A stretch of 64,000 nt of DNA from UBA5078 sp033721235. Its GTDB lineage: Bacteria > Pseudomonadota > Gammaproteobacteria > Pseudomonadales > Pseudohongiellaceae. Below, in pieces: positions 36,784-46,161 of the stretch. The number at the start of each line of letters is the position of its first letter. Position 1 is the first letter of the stretch. Below the pieces are notes generated by a model that ran no database searches, had not been told where the DNA came from, and saw only the letters and a program-made list of their open reading frames with translations. Made by a program: the position numbers and the translations under genes. The stretch is from positions 17,574 through 81,573 of the forward strand of contig JAWWAY010000013.1 in assembly GCA_033721235.1 (NCBI GenBank), in the 5' to 3' direction.

Positions 36784-37176
36784 ATGTTTTCAGAGAAAGA
36801 GCTCAACCTGGAAGAGTCTGTCATTCGCGAACAAGTGAATGAGCTACCTGATGCTGCCCGGCAAGAATATCAAGCACTTATAAATGCTGGCCAAAAATCA
36901 CCCAGCACTTACGGTAAGCTTAATATCCTATGCTTATTGGGCTCCCACCACTTTTATTTAAAGCGCTGGCTTAGGGGCAGTATTAGCCTAAGTACCACTT
37001 GCATCGCCCTTTACTTGCTGTTTTCCATGAATAGCCCAACGATTGCAGCGAGCATTCTCTTGGCTAATTTCATCGTTGAAATACCGCAAATGCTTAATAT
37101 TGCTCATATTGTTCACGCCTATAACATAAGGGTCATGCAACAATCTCTAGATAGAGTCCGAAATTCCCTTCCATAG
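36784..37176 (+). CDS. TM2-domain-like small membrane protein
   Basis: This 130-residue protein has an acidic N-terminal region followed by two hydrophobic helices. The segment LLGSHHFYLKRWLRG matches the TM2-domain pattern of a Gly/His/Phe-Tyr turn at the first helix. The start ATG at 36784 has only a weak Shine-Dalgarno sequence; the frame extends upstream to 36691, overlapping the TRAP permease gene, but that part reads like noncoding sequence. It follows the TRAP genes on the same strand by 40 nt. Function unknown. Confidence 0.65.
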   Translation: MFSEKELNLEESVIREQVNELPDAARQEYQALINAGQKSPSTYGKLNILCLLGSHHFYLKRWLRGSISLSTTCIALYLLFSMNSPTIAASILLANFIVEIPQMLNIAHIVHAYNIRVMQQSLDRVRNSLP

Positions 37177-37267
37177 ACCCCATGGGCTCATGATAGGATG
37201 CCGAGCTCGGCGCATTTGAAGACGCCAGTTTCAGTAGCAAGTCTATTAAGGGTTAAGGCTTTAAAGA

Positions 37268-38218
37268 GTGTTTATAGTTGTAGTTTATTTCTTGTGTGGA
37301 CTCGCGATTCTCGTCGCAGGCGCTGAATCCCTAGTGAGAGGCAGCTCCGCTCTGTCTTTGCGTTTAGGCGTAACTCCCCTGGTCATTGGTCTAACTGTCG
37401 TCGCATTCGGCACTAGCAGCCCTGAGCTGGCAGTGAGCGTCGAATCCGCACTCAGCGGCAGTAGCTCTATTGCTATAGGCAATGTCATTGGCTCCAATAT
37501 CGCCAATATCGGCTTAATTCTGGGTCTGACAGCTATCATCCGGCCAATGCAAGTAGAGAAGACGATTCTTAGCCGGCAAATGCCTATTATGATCGTTATC
37601 TCTCTAGGCTTGTGGTTGTTGGCATTAGACAAAACTCTAAGCTTATTCGACGGCATCACTTTGGTGGCAGGCCTAGTAGCCTATCTGTTTTACAACTATC
37701 GTCGCACTAGCACCGAAGAGGAACCGGAAACCATCGAGGTGATTCCTGACGAAGCCGTCACCCTAAAGAATCGTACGCTTGCTTGTGTACTCCTAATTGC
37801 TGCGGGTCTAGCAGGGCTCGTTGGTGGTGGTATGCTGCTAGTCGATAGCGCTGTCACCATGGCCCGTATTTTCTCGGTTGATGAGGCCATTATTGGTCTA
37901 ACCATCGTCGCTTTTGGCACCAGTATGCCTGAACTCGCGACGTCTATTGTGGCTGCGGTACGCGGCGAGTCTGATATCGCCATTGGTAATATTGTCGGCT
38001 CCAATGTCTTTAATATGCTGGCTATTCTCGGCATTGCGTCCACCATCCATCCACTCTCGGCGGAAAGCTTCTCGCATTTTGATTTCGTGGTCATGGTTGG
38101 ATTTGCCGCTATTTTATTACCCATGGCGTGGACCAGTCGCAAGCTCGACAGGGTCGAAGGCAGTATTTTGCTAGCGGGCTATATTGCCTATATGCTCTAT
38201 ATCTGGCCTACCAGTTGA
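37268..38218 (+). CDS. Calcium/sodium antiporter (CaCA family, YrbG-like)
   Basis: This 316-residue inner-membrane exchanger has about ten helices and the two inverted alpha repeats of the CaCA superfamily: VAFGTSSPELAVSVESAL with GNVIGSNIANIGLILG, and VAFGTSMPELATSIVAAV with GNIVGSNVFNMLAILG. The acidic Glu in each PELA motif is the cation-binding residue. The start is GTG at 37268. Length matches E. coli YrbG (325 residues). Confidence 0.93.
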   Translation: MFIVVVYFLCGLAILVAGAESLVRGSSALSLRLGVTPLVIGLTVVAFGTSSPELAVSVESALSGSSSIAIGNVIGSNIANIGLILGLTAIIRPMQVEKTILSRQMPIMIVISLGLWLLALDKTLSLFDGITLVAGLVAYLFYNYRRTSTEEEPETIEVIPDEAVTLKNRTLACVLLIAAGLAGLVGGGMLLVDSAVTMARIFSVDEAIIGLTIVAFGTSMPELATSIVAAVRGESDIAIGNIVGSNVFNMLAILGIASTIHPLSAESFSHFDFVVMVGFAAILLPMAWTSRKLDRVEGSILLAGYIAYMLYIWPTS

Positions 38219-38273
38219 GACTGACCTCTTAGCTCATCGGTTAAAAGCCTAATAACCCAACAGAGGCTGACAG

Positions 38274-39626
38274 ATGCTTTATGCTAAAAACCATGTTCCG
38301 CCGAAAGAAAGACCGAGCCTAAACATCTCGCGTTGGAGTCGTTCTGCAGCCCAAAGAATTATCGAGAAGCTTCCCTTCACCACCCAAGGCCTAAGTGTTC
38401 TGCTGGTCGCTATCATCGCTTTACGCGTATTTGGTTTCGCACGTATGGACTTAGTCGTATTCGCTATAGCCATTTGTGCTCTTGCCATTATCGGCTTTAC
38501 TTTCATCACCGTAGTATTGGGCGGCCTAATACTTAGGCATCGCATCATTCACCAACTGGAAATGCGCCAACTATTATCTAAGGCCCCAACACGGGCTAAG
38601 GTTGAGGCTGGCTACCCCAATGAGACCGGCTTCACGCTCGACACCATGGCTTGGTTGCCACTAGTGAGCGTGCACTGGGAAATCGTCAGCCCTAATGCCA
38701 TCGAAACAAGAAACAAGCTGTCGAGAGATGAGGAACACTGGGAAGAGGAAATACTCCCTCTAAGGCGCTGCAGAACCCAGACGATTACCCGCCGTTTCAC
38801 CATACGAGATGTATTAGGCTTCTGTCAGTTCTCTTGGCGTTTCACACAGGAAATGTCACTGACAGTCCTTCCTAAAAGAAGCAATCTTACCCAACTACCC
38901 ATATTACGATCCCTTAGTGCAGAGGATGGGATACCAGACCCCTCAGGAAATCCAGAAGGCGACAGAATGGAGACTCGCCCCTATGCGCCAGGAGACTCTG
39001 TGCGCAATATTATGTGGAGTGCCTATGCTAAAACTCGCGATTTAAATGTGAGACTCCCCGAACGGAGCGTATTCCACAACCATCGCACCCTCGCCTATTT
39101 AATTAGTAGCGATCAAGATGAGGCGGCAGCGGCAGCGGCGAGAGTTGCAGTGGAGATTGGCGCTCTTGGAGACGACTGGGTATTGGGCGCCGACGGCAGC
39201 ACCGAGTCCAGCACACAAGTAAATAGCGCATTAGCACTTATTGCGGGGTCACGTCAGAGTGGCACCGAACATCCAATGGGCCTCGGGCATTTTCTCCAAA
39301 AACACCATAAGCAAGGTGCAGGTCACTGTGTGGTATTCGCGGGAGCAGACTTCGGCCACCTAGTTCCACAACTTGAGGCTAGCACTCGTGCGCAACACTA
39401 TAAAATCACATTGGTACTCGCTACGGACGGAATAAGTGACGAGCAAGCAGCGTCTTTATGGCATAAGCTGTGGTACCGGCCAACGAAGCATGCGGGTATT
39501 GTCAAACAAACAACTAGAGAACAATTGAGTCGATTATTGACCGAAGTCGGTCACCTTGTAGAATCCATAATTATTGTTGATCGAGTCACTGGACATTGCT
39601 TTGACAGACAAATGAGGCGGCTATAG
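38274..39626 (+). CDS. DUF58 domain protein
   Basis: This 450-residue protein has two N-terminal transmembrane helices (about residues 38-85) and a DUF58 domain with the hallmark RPYAPGDSVRNIMWSAYAK segment, followed by a region where a VWA-like fold is usual. DUF58 proteins occur with MoxR ATPases and transglutaminase-like membrane proteins in cell-envelope or protein-maturation operons. Here it is the first of a rightward set DUF58, TgpA-like, MoxR, TPR with gaps of 10, 60 and 8 nt. In most such operons MoxR comes first; here it is third. Confidence 0.88.
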   Translation: MLYAKNHVPPKERPSLNISRWSRSAAQRIIEKLPFTTQGLSVLLVAIIALRVFGFARMDLVVFAIAICALAIIGFTFITVVLGGLILRHRIIHQLEMRQLLSKAPTRAKVEAGYPNETGFTLDTMAWLPLVSVHWEIVSPNAIETRNKLSRDEEHWEEEILPLRRCRTQTITRRFTIRDVLGFCQFSWRFTQEMSLTVLPKRSNLTQLPILRSLSAEDGIPDPSGNPEGDRMETRPYAPGDSVRNIMWSAYAKTRDLNVRLPERSVFHNHRTLAYLISSDQDEAAAAAARVAVEIGALGDDWVLGADGSTESSTQVNSALALIAGSRQSGTEHPMGLGHFLQKHHKQGAGHCVVFAGADFGHLVPQLEASTRAQHYKITLVLATDGISDEQAASLWHKLWYRPTKHAGIVKQTTREQLSRLLTEVGHLVESIIIVDRVTGHCFDRQMRRL

Positions 39627-39636
39627 ACCATCACCC

Positions 39637-41769
39637 ATGACGACTACCAGCCATATCAATCATATTTTGCCCTCCAGCATGCGGGCAGTGATAGTAGCCT
39701 CTAGCTACTGGATTCTGAGTATCTCCCTTACGAGTCCGATCGGCTCAGGGGCGGCCTTCTTGGGCTGCCTGATCAGCTGCCTTGTCGTCGATGCCTTATC
39801 CCAGAAGCCCTCTCTGCAGCGCCTGCGCTACTCCAGCATCGCCATGTTCGCCTTAGGACTCTTAGTATGCGGCCTGTTATTTAGCCAAGCTATTAGCTCT
39901 TTCCCCTTGTTTGCTGCATTGCTCGGACCTATTGCTGCTTATGAGACTGGAGAGGCCGTGAGGTGGGCGTTAATAGCCTTCGCTTTCACCATCATGCTTC
40001 GCAGTCTTGCCCACAGAACTAGCTACGGTCGGGTGGTAGAAATTGTCTTTGTCGCGGCGGCTTTTGTGATCACTCTTGCCGCCCACAGACAGGGAATGAT
40101 TCATCGGCCATTTTTCATAGGCGACTTCGCACTGAGCCGCGGCATCGACCCGAGCTCTATTCTAATGGCCCTCGGCTGCGTGGCCGTCTTATCCTTGGCG
40201 GGTCTATTGATTGCCGAAGGTAATCATCGACGCCTGCCTTACCACTTCACCCTCTTAGGGCTTCTGTGCTTCAGCTTACTCATCTATGTACGGCTATACG
40301 GTCTTCCGACACCGGCGCTTACCGACGGCATGGGCCTAACTGGACAGAGTGAGGAGTCGCGCTCCTCGAAAGACGACAATCCATTTAAAGACAGTGAAAA
40401 TGAAACCAGCGACAAACAATCCCCTGTTGCTGTGGTGCTGTTTCGCGATGACTATGAACCAGCCGAAGGAATGTATTATTTCCGCGAATCAGCTTATACA
40501 GAGTTCAACGGCTCAATGCTGGCAATCACGGATCGGCAGGACTTGGATATCGACTTAATTCGGCGCTTTACACCAAGCCGAGCAGAGATTGCAGAGCCAC
40601 TTCCTGCACAGCACTTACGCAAGAATGTGAGAACCACCATTGGTTTGCTTGCTCCCCACAAGAGCCCTTTTGGGCTCGACTCGCCTGTCGCTTATGAAAA
40701 CACCCCCAACCCAAATTCGCTTAGATTCAAACGTACCTATGATGCCTACTCAATGGTACCGGAGTATGAGTTCCCAGATCTCATCGGTCGCTCCAGTGGG
40801 CACCCAGATTGGAATCAAGAGCAAAGAGAGTCCTATTTGGAGCTGCCTGATGACCCTCGCTACCAAAAACTAGCGAAAGACATAGTAGCCGAACTGCGTC
40901 CAGAGTTTGCCGATGATCCCTATGCTAAAGCATTGGCAATCAAGAACTATCTAGATCAAAACGGCATCTATAGCCTTAAAAATGAACACGCCTATGCGAC
41001 TGATCCGGCAGCCTCGTTTCTTTTTGGTGACTTAACAGGTTATTGCGTGCATTTCTCTTTCGCCGCCACCTATATGCTGCGCAGCATAGGCATTCCCTCG
41101 CGCGTGGGGCTAGGGTATCTCGTACCCGCTCAAAACCGTGCCGGTGGCTCTTCCCTATTGATTCAAGCGATCAATGGGCATGCATGGCCCGAGATTTACC
41201 TAGAGGGAATAGGATGGGTCATAGTCGACCCATCGCCAGCGCAAACTTTGGTGGATATGTCTGTTGCTCCGCAGAATGACCTGCAACAGCTACTAGGCGA
41301 TATGCTTCGCGACGAGGCTAGCTTCGAAGAGTTTCTAAGTGAACAAGGAAGTTCGAGCTTCCCGTTTGCGATGGTAGCGCGCGCAATTGCCAGCATTTTG
41401 CTTGCTCTAGTTTTGCTTGCCTACGCCGTAAAGATTTATCGTCTTCGCATTCCTTATTGGAGCAAAGGCTCTAATACGCAGCGTCTAATGTACCGGGCGA
41501 GTCTCGATACATTAAGCAGTTTAGGAATTACGCGTCGCTATGGTGAAAGTCGAGAACAATTTGCTCGGCGCGTGGGTAGTTTAAGTCCTAGTTTTGCCGC
41601 CCTTAGCAATCAACACATTGCTTACGCTCTAGCGCAAAAAGATTCGTACGAGCTTGCCTCAAATGAGCTAACACTTGGTCAGAACATAAGGCTCGAGCTC
41701 AAGCGCCTGCCCATATGGCGCCGAGCTATTGCAATACTGAATCCGTTTAGTTGGCTGCGCACACACTGA
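39637..41769 (+). CDS. TgpA-like membrane transglutaminase (DUF3488)
   Basis: This 710-residue protein has about six to seven N-terminal membrane helices (to about residue 230), a periplasmic transglutaminase-core domain and one C-terminal helix (about residues 577-600). A short cytoplasmic DUF4129-like tail (YGESREQFARRV) follows. The catalytic triad is intact as Cys470 (GYCVHF), His515 (NGHAWPE) and Asp531 (IVDPSPA). TgpA of Pseudomonas is an essential-type envelope transglutaminase; the natural substrate is unclear. It is cotranscribed with DUF58 and MoxR genes. Confidence 0.9.
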   Translation: MTTTSHINHILPSSMRAVIVASSYWILSISLTSPIGSGAAFLGCLISCLVVDALSQKPSLQRLRYSSIAMFALGLLVCGLLFSQAISSFPLFAALLGPIAAYETGEAVRWALIAFAFTIMLRSLAHRTSYGRVVEIVFVAAAFVITLAAHRQGMIHRPFFIGDFALSRGIDPSSILMALGCVAVLSLAGLLIAEGNHRRLPYHFTLLGLLCFSLLIYVRLYGLPTPALTDGMGLTGQSEESRSSKDDNPFKDSENETSDKQSPVAVVLFRDDYEPAEGMYYFRESAYTEFNGSMLAITDRQDLDIDLIRRFTPSRAEIAEPLPAQHLRKNVRTTIGLLAPHKSPFGLDSPVAYENTPNPNSLRFKRTYDAYSMVPEYEFPDLIGRSSGHPDWNQEQRESYLELPDDPRYQKLAKDIVAELRPEFADDPYAKALAIKNYLDQNGIYSLKNEHAYATDPAASFLFGDLTGYCVHFSFAATYMLRSIGIPSRVGLGYLVPAQNRAGGSSLLIQAINGHAWPEIYLEGIGWVIVDPSPAQTLVDMSVAPQNDLQQLLGDMLRDEASFEEFLSEQGSSSFPFAMVARAIASILLALVLLAYAVKIYRLRIPYWSKGSNTQRLMYRASLDTLSSLGITRRYGESREQFARRVGSLSPSFAALSNQHIAYALAQKDSYELASNELTLGQNIRLELKRLPIWRRAIAILNPFSWLRTH

Positions 41770-41829
41770 TTAGCGTAAGCTTTATCTATCTTTTAGCTAA
41801 ATTTTAGACATGAACCACCGGGAGAGAGA

Positions 41830-42876
41830 ATGACGATGGAAGTGCAGACAAAAGAAACCTCAGACAGCAGCGCAGCTGCTGCCAGTCACTCTCAGTCGCT
41901 GCAAAATGCGATAAGTGTCTTGCATCGCCTTCGCGCTGCCATAAAAGATCAAGTCATAGGGCGCGACAATATTATAGAGCTCGTGATTATCGCCTTGATG
42001 GCAGACGGCCACGTCTTGCTTGAGGACCATCCCGGTTCGGGCAAAACAACATTAGCCAAAGCCTTAGGGGAGGCCATCTCCAACCCCGAGATCCCTGGTA
42101 ATCAATACATTCAAGCCTTCAGGCGCATTCAGTTTACGCCAGACCTTCTACCTTCCGATGTCACCGGCGGTTCGGTCTTTGATACTCAGAGCAATAGTTT
42201 TCATTTCCGTCCAGGGCCTATTTTTGCCCACGTAGTTCTGGCTGACGAAATTAATCGCACTTCGCCCAAGGTGCAATCCGCTATGCTGGAGGCCATGGGC
42301 GAGAAACAGGTTACTGTCGACAACACCACCTATGCGCTTGACGATTTGTTCTTCGTTATTGCCACACAAAACCCCTTGGACCTTGCAGGCACCTACCCCC
42401 TACCTACCCCGCAATTGGATCGATTTTTATTTAAAATCACCATGAGCCATATTGAGAGAGATGCGGAACTTGATGTGCTAAACACCTACAAAGAAAGGCG
42501 AAGCACAGCCGGCAAAGCAAGCAGCCTTGTGTCGCGAGACGAAGTACTCGATGCTCGAAGAATTATCGATGAGAAGGTCAATATTGCAGATAGCATCAAG
42601 ACAGCATTGGTCGACATTTCACGAAGTATTCGCGCCGATGAGCGAGTACTACAAGGAAACTCCACTCGCAGCATGGTTCTGCTATTGCCGGCTCTGCAAG
42701 TACACGCGGCGCTAAACGAGCGCGATTATGTGAACTGCGACGATTTAGAAACGTTGCTTCCACGGGTCCTCGAGCACAGGGTTGAACTAGCGCCGGGTGT
42801 ATCTGATTTCAACAGAGTGCTCGGAGACTGTATGAAGGAACCGATGGAACAACTCGCTCGCTCCCTCCTTCGATAG
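41830..42876 (+). CDS. MoxR-family AAA+ ATPase
   Basis: This 348-residue cytoplasmic ATPase has the Walker A motif HPGSGKTTLAKAL, Walker B VVLADEINR and sensor ATQNP, and the C-terminal lid helix region, all typical of MoxR/RavA-group chaperones. These proteins assist maturation or assembly of partners that contain DUF58 or VWA domains. The ATG has GGGAGAGAG upstream at 41820-41828. It is the third gene of the DUF58/TgpA/MoxR/TPR set. Confidence 0.93.
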   Translation: MTMEVQTKETSDSSAAAASHSQSLQNAISVLHRLRAAIKDQVIGRDNIIELVIIALMADGHVLLEDHPGSGKTTLAKALGEAISNPEIPGNQYIQAFRRIQFTPDLLPSDVTGGSVFDTQSNSFHFRPGPIFAHVVLADEINRTSPKVQSAMLEAMGEKQVTVDNTTYALDDLFFVIATQNPLDLAGTYPLPTPQLDRFLFKITMSHIERDAELDVLNTYKERRSTAGKASSLVSRDEVLDARRIIDEKVNIADSIKTALVDISRSIRADERVLQGNSTRSMVLLLPALQVHAALNERDYVNCDDLETLLPRVLEHRVELAPGVSDFNRVLGDCMKEPMEQLARSLLR

Positions 42877-42884
42877 GATGTAAT

Positions 42885-44909
42885 GTGAAATTACGCCGGT
42901 TCACACAGCCCCTACTTGGCCTTGGACTACTGCTTTGTGCTTGCTCTTTCGCGCAAGCTCAAGACTTGGACAGCTTCGAGCTGCCGGGCTTACAAACGAC
43001 TTGCTTTGGCATGCTAGACATCACTGAGCCAGAGGCCTTGGCGATATGTGATGCGCTTGCGCTGGATGAAAACGTGCGCGCCAGAGAGCTAGCCCAACAA
43101 TGGATAAGGGCTGAGCCGCAATCACCAGCGGCACAGTTTGCTCTAGCGGAAATTCTGATTCGCGTTGAAGGCAATCTCGCCCGCGCAGTGTTTCACTTAA
43201 ATCGGGCCGAAGAGCTAACCAATTACTCTTCCTTAGGGCGGGCTCTAGCTGCAGGCAATGCGCAGTGGCACTATTTAGCTCTATCAGAACTCTCCTATGT
43301 ACATCAATTGATGGGCAATCAATTGGCCTCCTTAGAGTACTTAGACAAAATAGCCAATATATATGGCCAAGATGTAGAGTCGCTCAGAGGCTGGCCCCTT
43401 ATTAAGCTGCAAGAGTGGGAGCTAGCACGAGAAAGCGCTAACAAGGTCCTTCGCTCCAGCAATAACCCCAGAGAGCGTAGCCGCGCCTGGAACACTCTCT
43501 GTGCTGTCGAACTGGCTCAGCTTAGACCGGCCGAATCATTAGAGGCCTGCGACAAATCCCTGTCCGAAGACGAGGCTGCAGCCGATGGAATACAAGGCAC
43601 CGTCTATCTGCTCAACGCTGCCGAAGTCGCCCTTAGTATGCTTAGAATGCAAGAGGCCGAGCGGTTCTTAGATCGTGCGGCCAGAGTCATCAACCCCAAT
43701 AGCGTAGGAGACCCATGGATAAACATTCTCAATCTGTATATGAGTCAAGGTCGCTTTGACGACGCGCGCTTCGCTTTAGACAATATGCTGGTTTGGCGAG
43801 ACAGCCAAGAACCCATCGTCTCCATCATGAATCAAGCCGAGCACTTTCTAGCTGCAGCAAATTTTCTGTTACTAACTGGTTATGCTGAGGACGCTATCAC
43901 CCTCAGCACAAACGCGCTTAATCAACCTGATAGAACTGGCTCCTATAGTGCGGACGAAGAACAAAAAGACTCTGTCGCCGCGCTGACCAATGCGGTAGCC
44001 CACCAAAGCGCTTATGAATTGGCAATGGAACAAGCAGCACTTTTGCCCTTGCGACAAAAAATCTCTTCTATCAGCAAAGCCTTGGCGCACCGCCTGCGTG
44101 CATGGCGCTCCTCTAGGCATGCTGCCTCTTTGTTTGCAGACGCACAGGTCTTACAGAATCGCCTACGTCCCTATGCGCCATTGGATGTCTATATTCCCGA
44201 GTGGATAGAACCTGAAATTATCGCCATCATGGGCCCTGGTGTTAGCGCGCAAATATTAGAGCAAGCGCGCACAAATGGCGCCTTTGCACTCAATGAGGGC
44301 TATTACTTCAGTTATAAGTCTGAAATCGCTGCACTGAGTAACAAGCACTCAGAAGTTGCTGAGCTGGCAGAGTTGGCCCTCGCACAACTGCCTGAAGAAG
44401 AGGTGCTATTGAAGGCTCGTATTGCCAGCAGAGCGGCTGATGCCACATGGAAACTAGGACAGGTTGAGCAGTCTCTAGCCTATTACGAAATGGCATTACA
44501 ATGGGACCCTAGCAGCATTCGTCGCCTAGGGCTGGCACTCCCCATCAACTTGTCGACTAGCAGCGATCCCGACTCGATTGAGATTGGAAAACTCTTGGCG
44601 AACTCACCTCGATTCAAAAAAGATGAACGGGGTTTTGAGGTTCAGGTATCGAGCACTAATACGCCGCAAATTTGTTTACTATCGCGGCGCAACATTCCTC
44701 TTTCCTGTGTGCATGCGATAGAGTTAAATGAGACAATACCGCTCAGCGCTGTGCAGCAAATTGCACAGAATTTTCATACCCAAACGTTTGGACCAGGCAT
44801 TGAGATCAGCCCAACTCTTCGCATGGCCCTGCGAGGGAATAGCGCCGTGGTGGCCTCTCAAGAGCGGCTGGACGCCCAGGCCGAGCGCGCTTCTAATCTT
44901 ACGAGATAA
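42885..44909 (+). CDS. Exported TPR-repeat protein of MoxR/DUF58 operon
   Basis: This 674-residue protein has a signal peptide ending CSFAQAQD (the Cys is not in a good lipobox) and an alpha-helical body with several TPR-like units, for example AAQFALAEILIRVEGNLARA and ADATWKLGQVEQSLAYYEMAL. The C-terminal ~100 residues look globular and are not recognised. The start is GTG at 42885 with AGGAT upstream. It lies 8 nt after moxR and 2 nt before an efflux pump gene, so all are probably one transcript. It may be the periplasmic partner of the DUF58/TgpA machinery. Confidence 0.75.
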   Translation: MKLRRFTQPLLGLGLLLCACSFAQAQDLDSFELPGLQTTCFGMLDITEPEALAICDALALDENVRARELAQQWIRAEPQSPAAQFALAEILIRVEGNLARAVFHLNRAEELTNYSSLGRALAAGNAQWHYLALSELSYVHQLMGNQLASLEYLDKIANIYGQDVESLRGWPLIKLQEWELARESANKVLRSSNNPRERSRAWNTLCAVELAQLRPAESLEACDKSLSEDEAAADGIQGTVYLLNAAEVALSMLRMQEAERFLDRAARVINPNSVGDPWINILNLYMSQGRFDDARFALDNMLVWRDSQEPIVSIMNQAEHFLAAANFLLLTGYAEDAITLSTNALNQPDRTGSYSADEEQKDSVAALTNAVAHQSAYELAMEQAALLPLRQKISSISKALAHRLRAWRSSRHAASLFADAQVLQNRLRPYAPLDVYIPEWIEPEIIAIMGPGVSAQILEQARTNGAFALNEGYYFSYKSEIAALSNKHSEVAELAELALAQLPEEEVLLKARIASRAADATWKLGQVEQSLAYYEMALQWDPSSIRRLGLALPINLSTSSDPDSIEIGKLLANSPRFKKDERGFEVQVSSTNTPQICLLSRRNIPLSCVHAIELNETIPLSAVQQIAQNFHTQTFGPGIEISPTLRMALRGNSAVVASQERLDAQAERASNLTR

Positions 44910-44911
44910 AC

Positions 44912-46105
44912 ATGTCTACACCTATCACGTCCCTCTCCAAAGGATTAATTACTCTTTTGGCGATGGTGTCTGCGCTTGGCCCCGTGGCTATGCAAATATT
45001 GCTACCTGGCGTTCCCATCCTGAAGGAAAGCTTTCAAGTTAGTACGGCTGTCGCGCAGCTGACACTGAGCCTGTCGATGGCATCTATCGCCGTAGCGACA
45101 CTCTTTTACGGCCCCCTTTCCGACCAGTTTGGTCGGCGCAAGACACTCATATGTGGCATTATCATCACCATCATTGGCTCCGTGTTATGCATCGTGGCAC
45201 CTACCATCGAAACCCTTATTGCAGGGAGAGTGGTTCAAGCAGCCGGTGGCGCGGTTGGACTAGTGGTGGCCCGAGCAATTGTGAGAGACGTCTATGATGC
45301 CAGGCAAGCCGCTTCGGTAATTGCCACGCTCGTCATGGTGATGGTGGTTATGCCCATGCTATCACCCGCCCTAGGCGGCGAGCTGATGGTGCGATACGAC
45401 TGGCACTCCGTTTTCTATTTAGTCGCAATCATCAGTGCACTTCTTTTGGGCTGCCTGATATACGCGCTACCCGAAACTCTCGCCAAACCCGTTCGTTTCA
45501 GCGGCGTTGGCCAGATGCTTGGCACCTACGGCAAACTGATGGCGATACCCGTTTTCCGCGGCTACGCCTTTAGCGTGGCGTTTATTTCTGTCGTTTTCTT
45601 CAGCTTTATATCGGCGGCACCGGAGATCATGGTGAGCGTTCTGGAGCGCCCTGCGACGGAATATGGCTATTACTTCATTATCATTCCATTCGGTTTCATG
45701 AGCGGCAATTACGTGACGCGCCACTTTGGTTTAAAGGCGGGTATTCACAAGATGATTAATATCGGGGCTAAGATTTCTATCTTTGGCATCGTGCTAGCCC
45801 TAGGGCTTCAGCTAGCCGGTATTCACCACCCAGCCGCATTGTTTCTGCCAGTAGCTCTTGCCGTATTCGGCAATGGCATTAGCTTACCCAACGCGCAAGC
45901 AGGCGCAATTAATACCGCACCAGAGATGGCAGGAAGTGCTTCGGGCTTAACGGGTTTTATGCAGATGTCTTTTGCGGCCATAGCAGCGCAGACCGTGGCG
46001 CTCATCTTTAATGGCACGGTATATCCTATGCTCCTTCTAATGCTAGGAGCGTCACTACTATCCTATTTGAGCTTTACGCGAGTCGGAGATGCCCCTGATC
46101 AGTGA
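44912..46105 (+). CDS. Bcr/CflA-type MFS multidrug efflux transporter
   Basis: This 397-residue inner-membrane protein has twelve hydrophobic helices. The MFS loop motif appears as GPLSDQFGRRKTL after helix 2, and the antiporter motif region reads VVARAIVRDVYD with MPMLSPALGG, as in the Bcr/CflA drug-resistance subfamily. It is a proton-driven exporter of small molecules. It begins 2 nt after the TPR gene stop, which implies cotranscription, though functional connection to that operon is not obvious. Confidence 0.9.
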   Translation: MSTPITSLSKGLITLLAMVSALGPVAMQILLPGVPILKESFQVSTAVAQLTLSLSMASIAVATLFYGPLSDQFGRRKTLICGIIITIIGSVLCIVAPTIETLIAGRVVQAAGGAVGLVVARAIVRDVYDARQAASVIATLVMVMVVMPMLSPALGGELMVRYDWHSVFYLVAIISALLLGCLIYALPETLAKPVRFSGVGQMLGTYGKLMAIPVFRGYAFSVAFISVVFFSFISAAPEIMVSVLERPATEYGYYFIIIPFGFMSGNYVTRHFGLKAGIHKMINIGAKISIFGIVLALGLQLAGIHHPAALFLPVALAVFGNGISLPNAQAGAINTAPEMAGSASGLTGFMQMSFAAIAAQTVALIFNGTVYPMLLLMLGASLLSYLSFTRVGDAPDQ

Positions 46106-46131
46106 GCTTAAACATCAGAGGCAAAGAAGAA

Positions 46132-46161
46132 GCTAGAGACTAGTTGGAATAAGTCTCTAGC
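46132..46161. terminator. Hairpin between convergent MFS and Na/Pi genes
   Basis: GCTAGAGACT (46132-46141) and AGTCTCTAGC (46152-46161) form a perfect 10-bp stem that covers the stop codon of the Na/Pi symporter gene. There is no good T-tract, so it may act as a processing or weak termination site in both directions. Confidence 0.45.
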
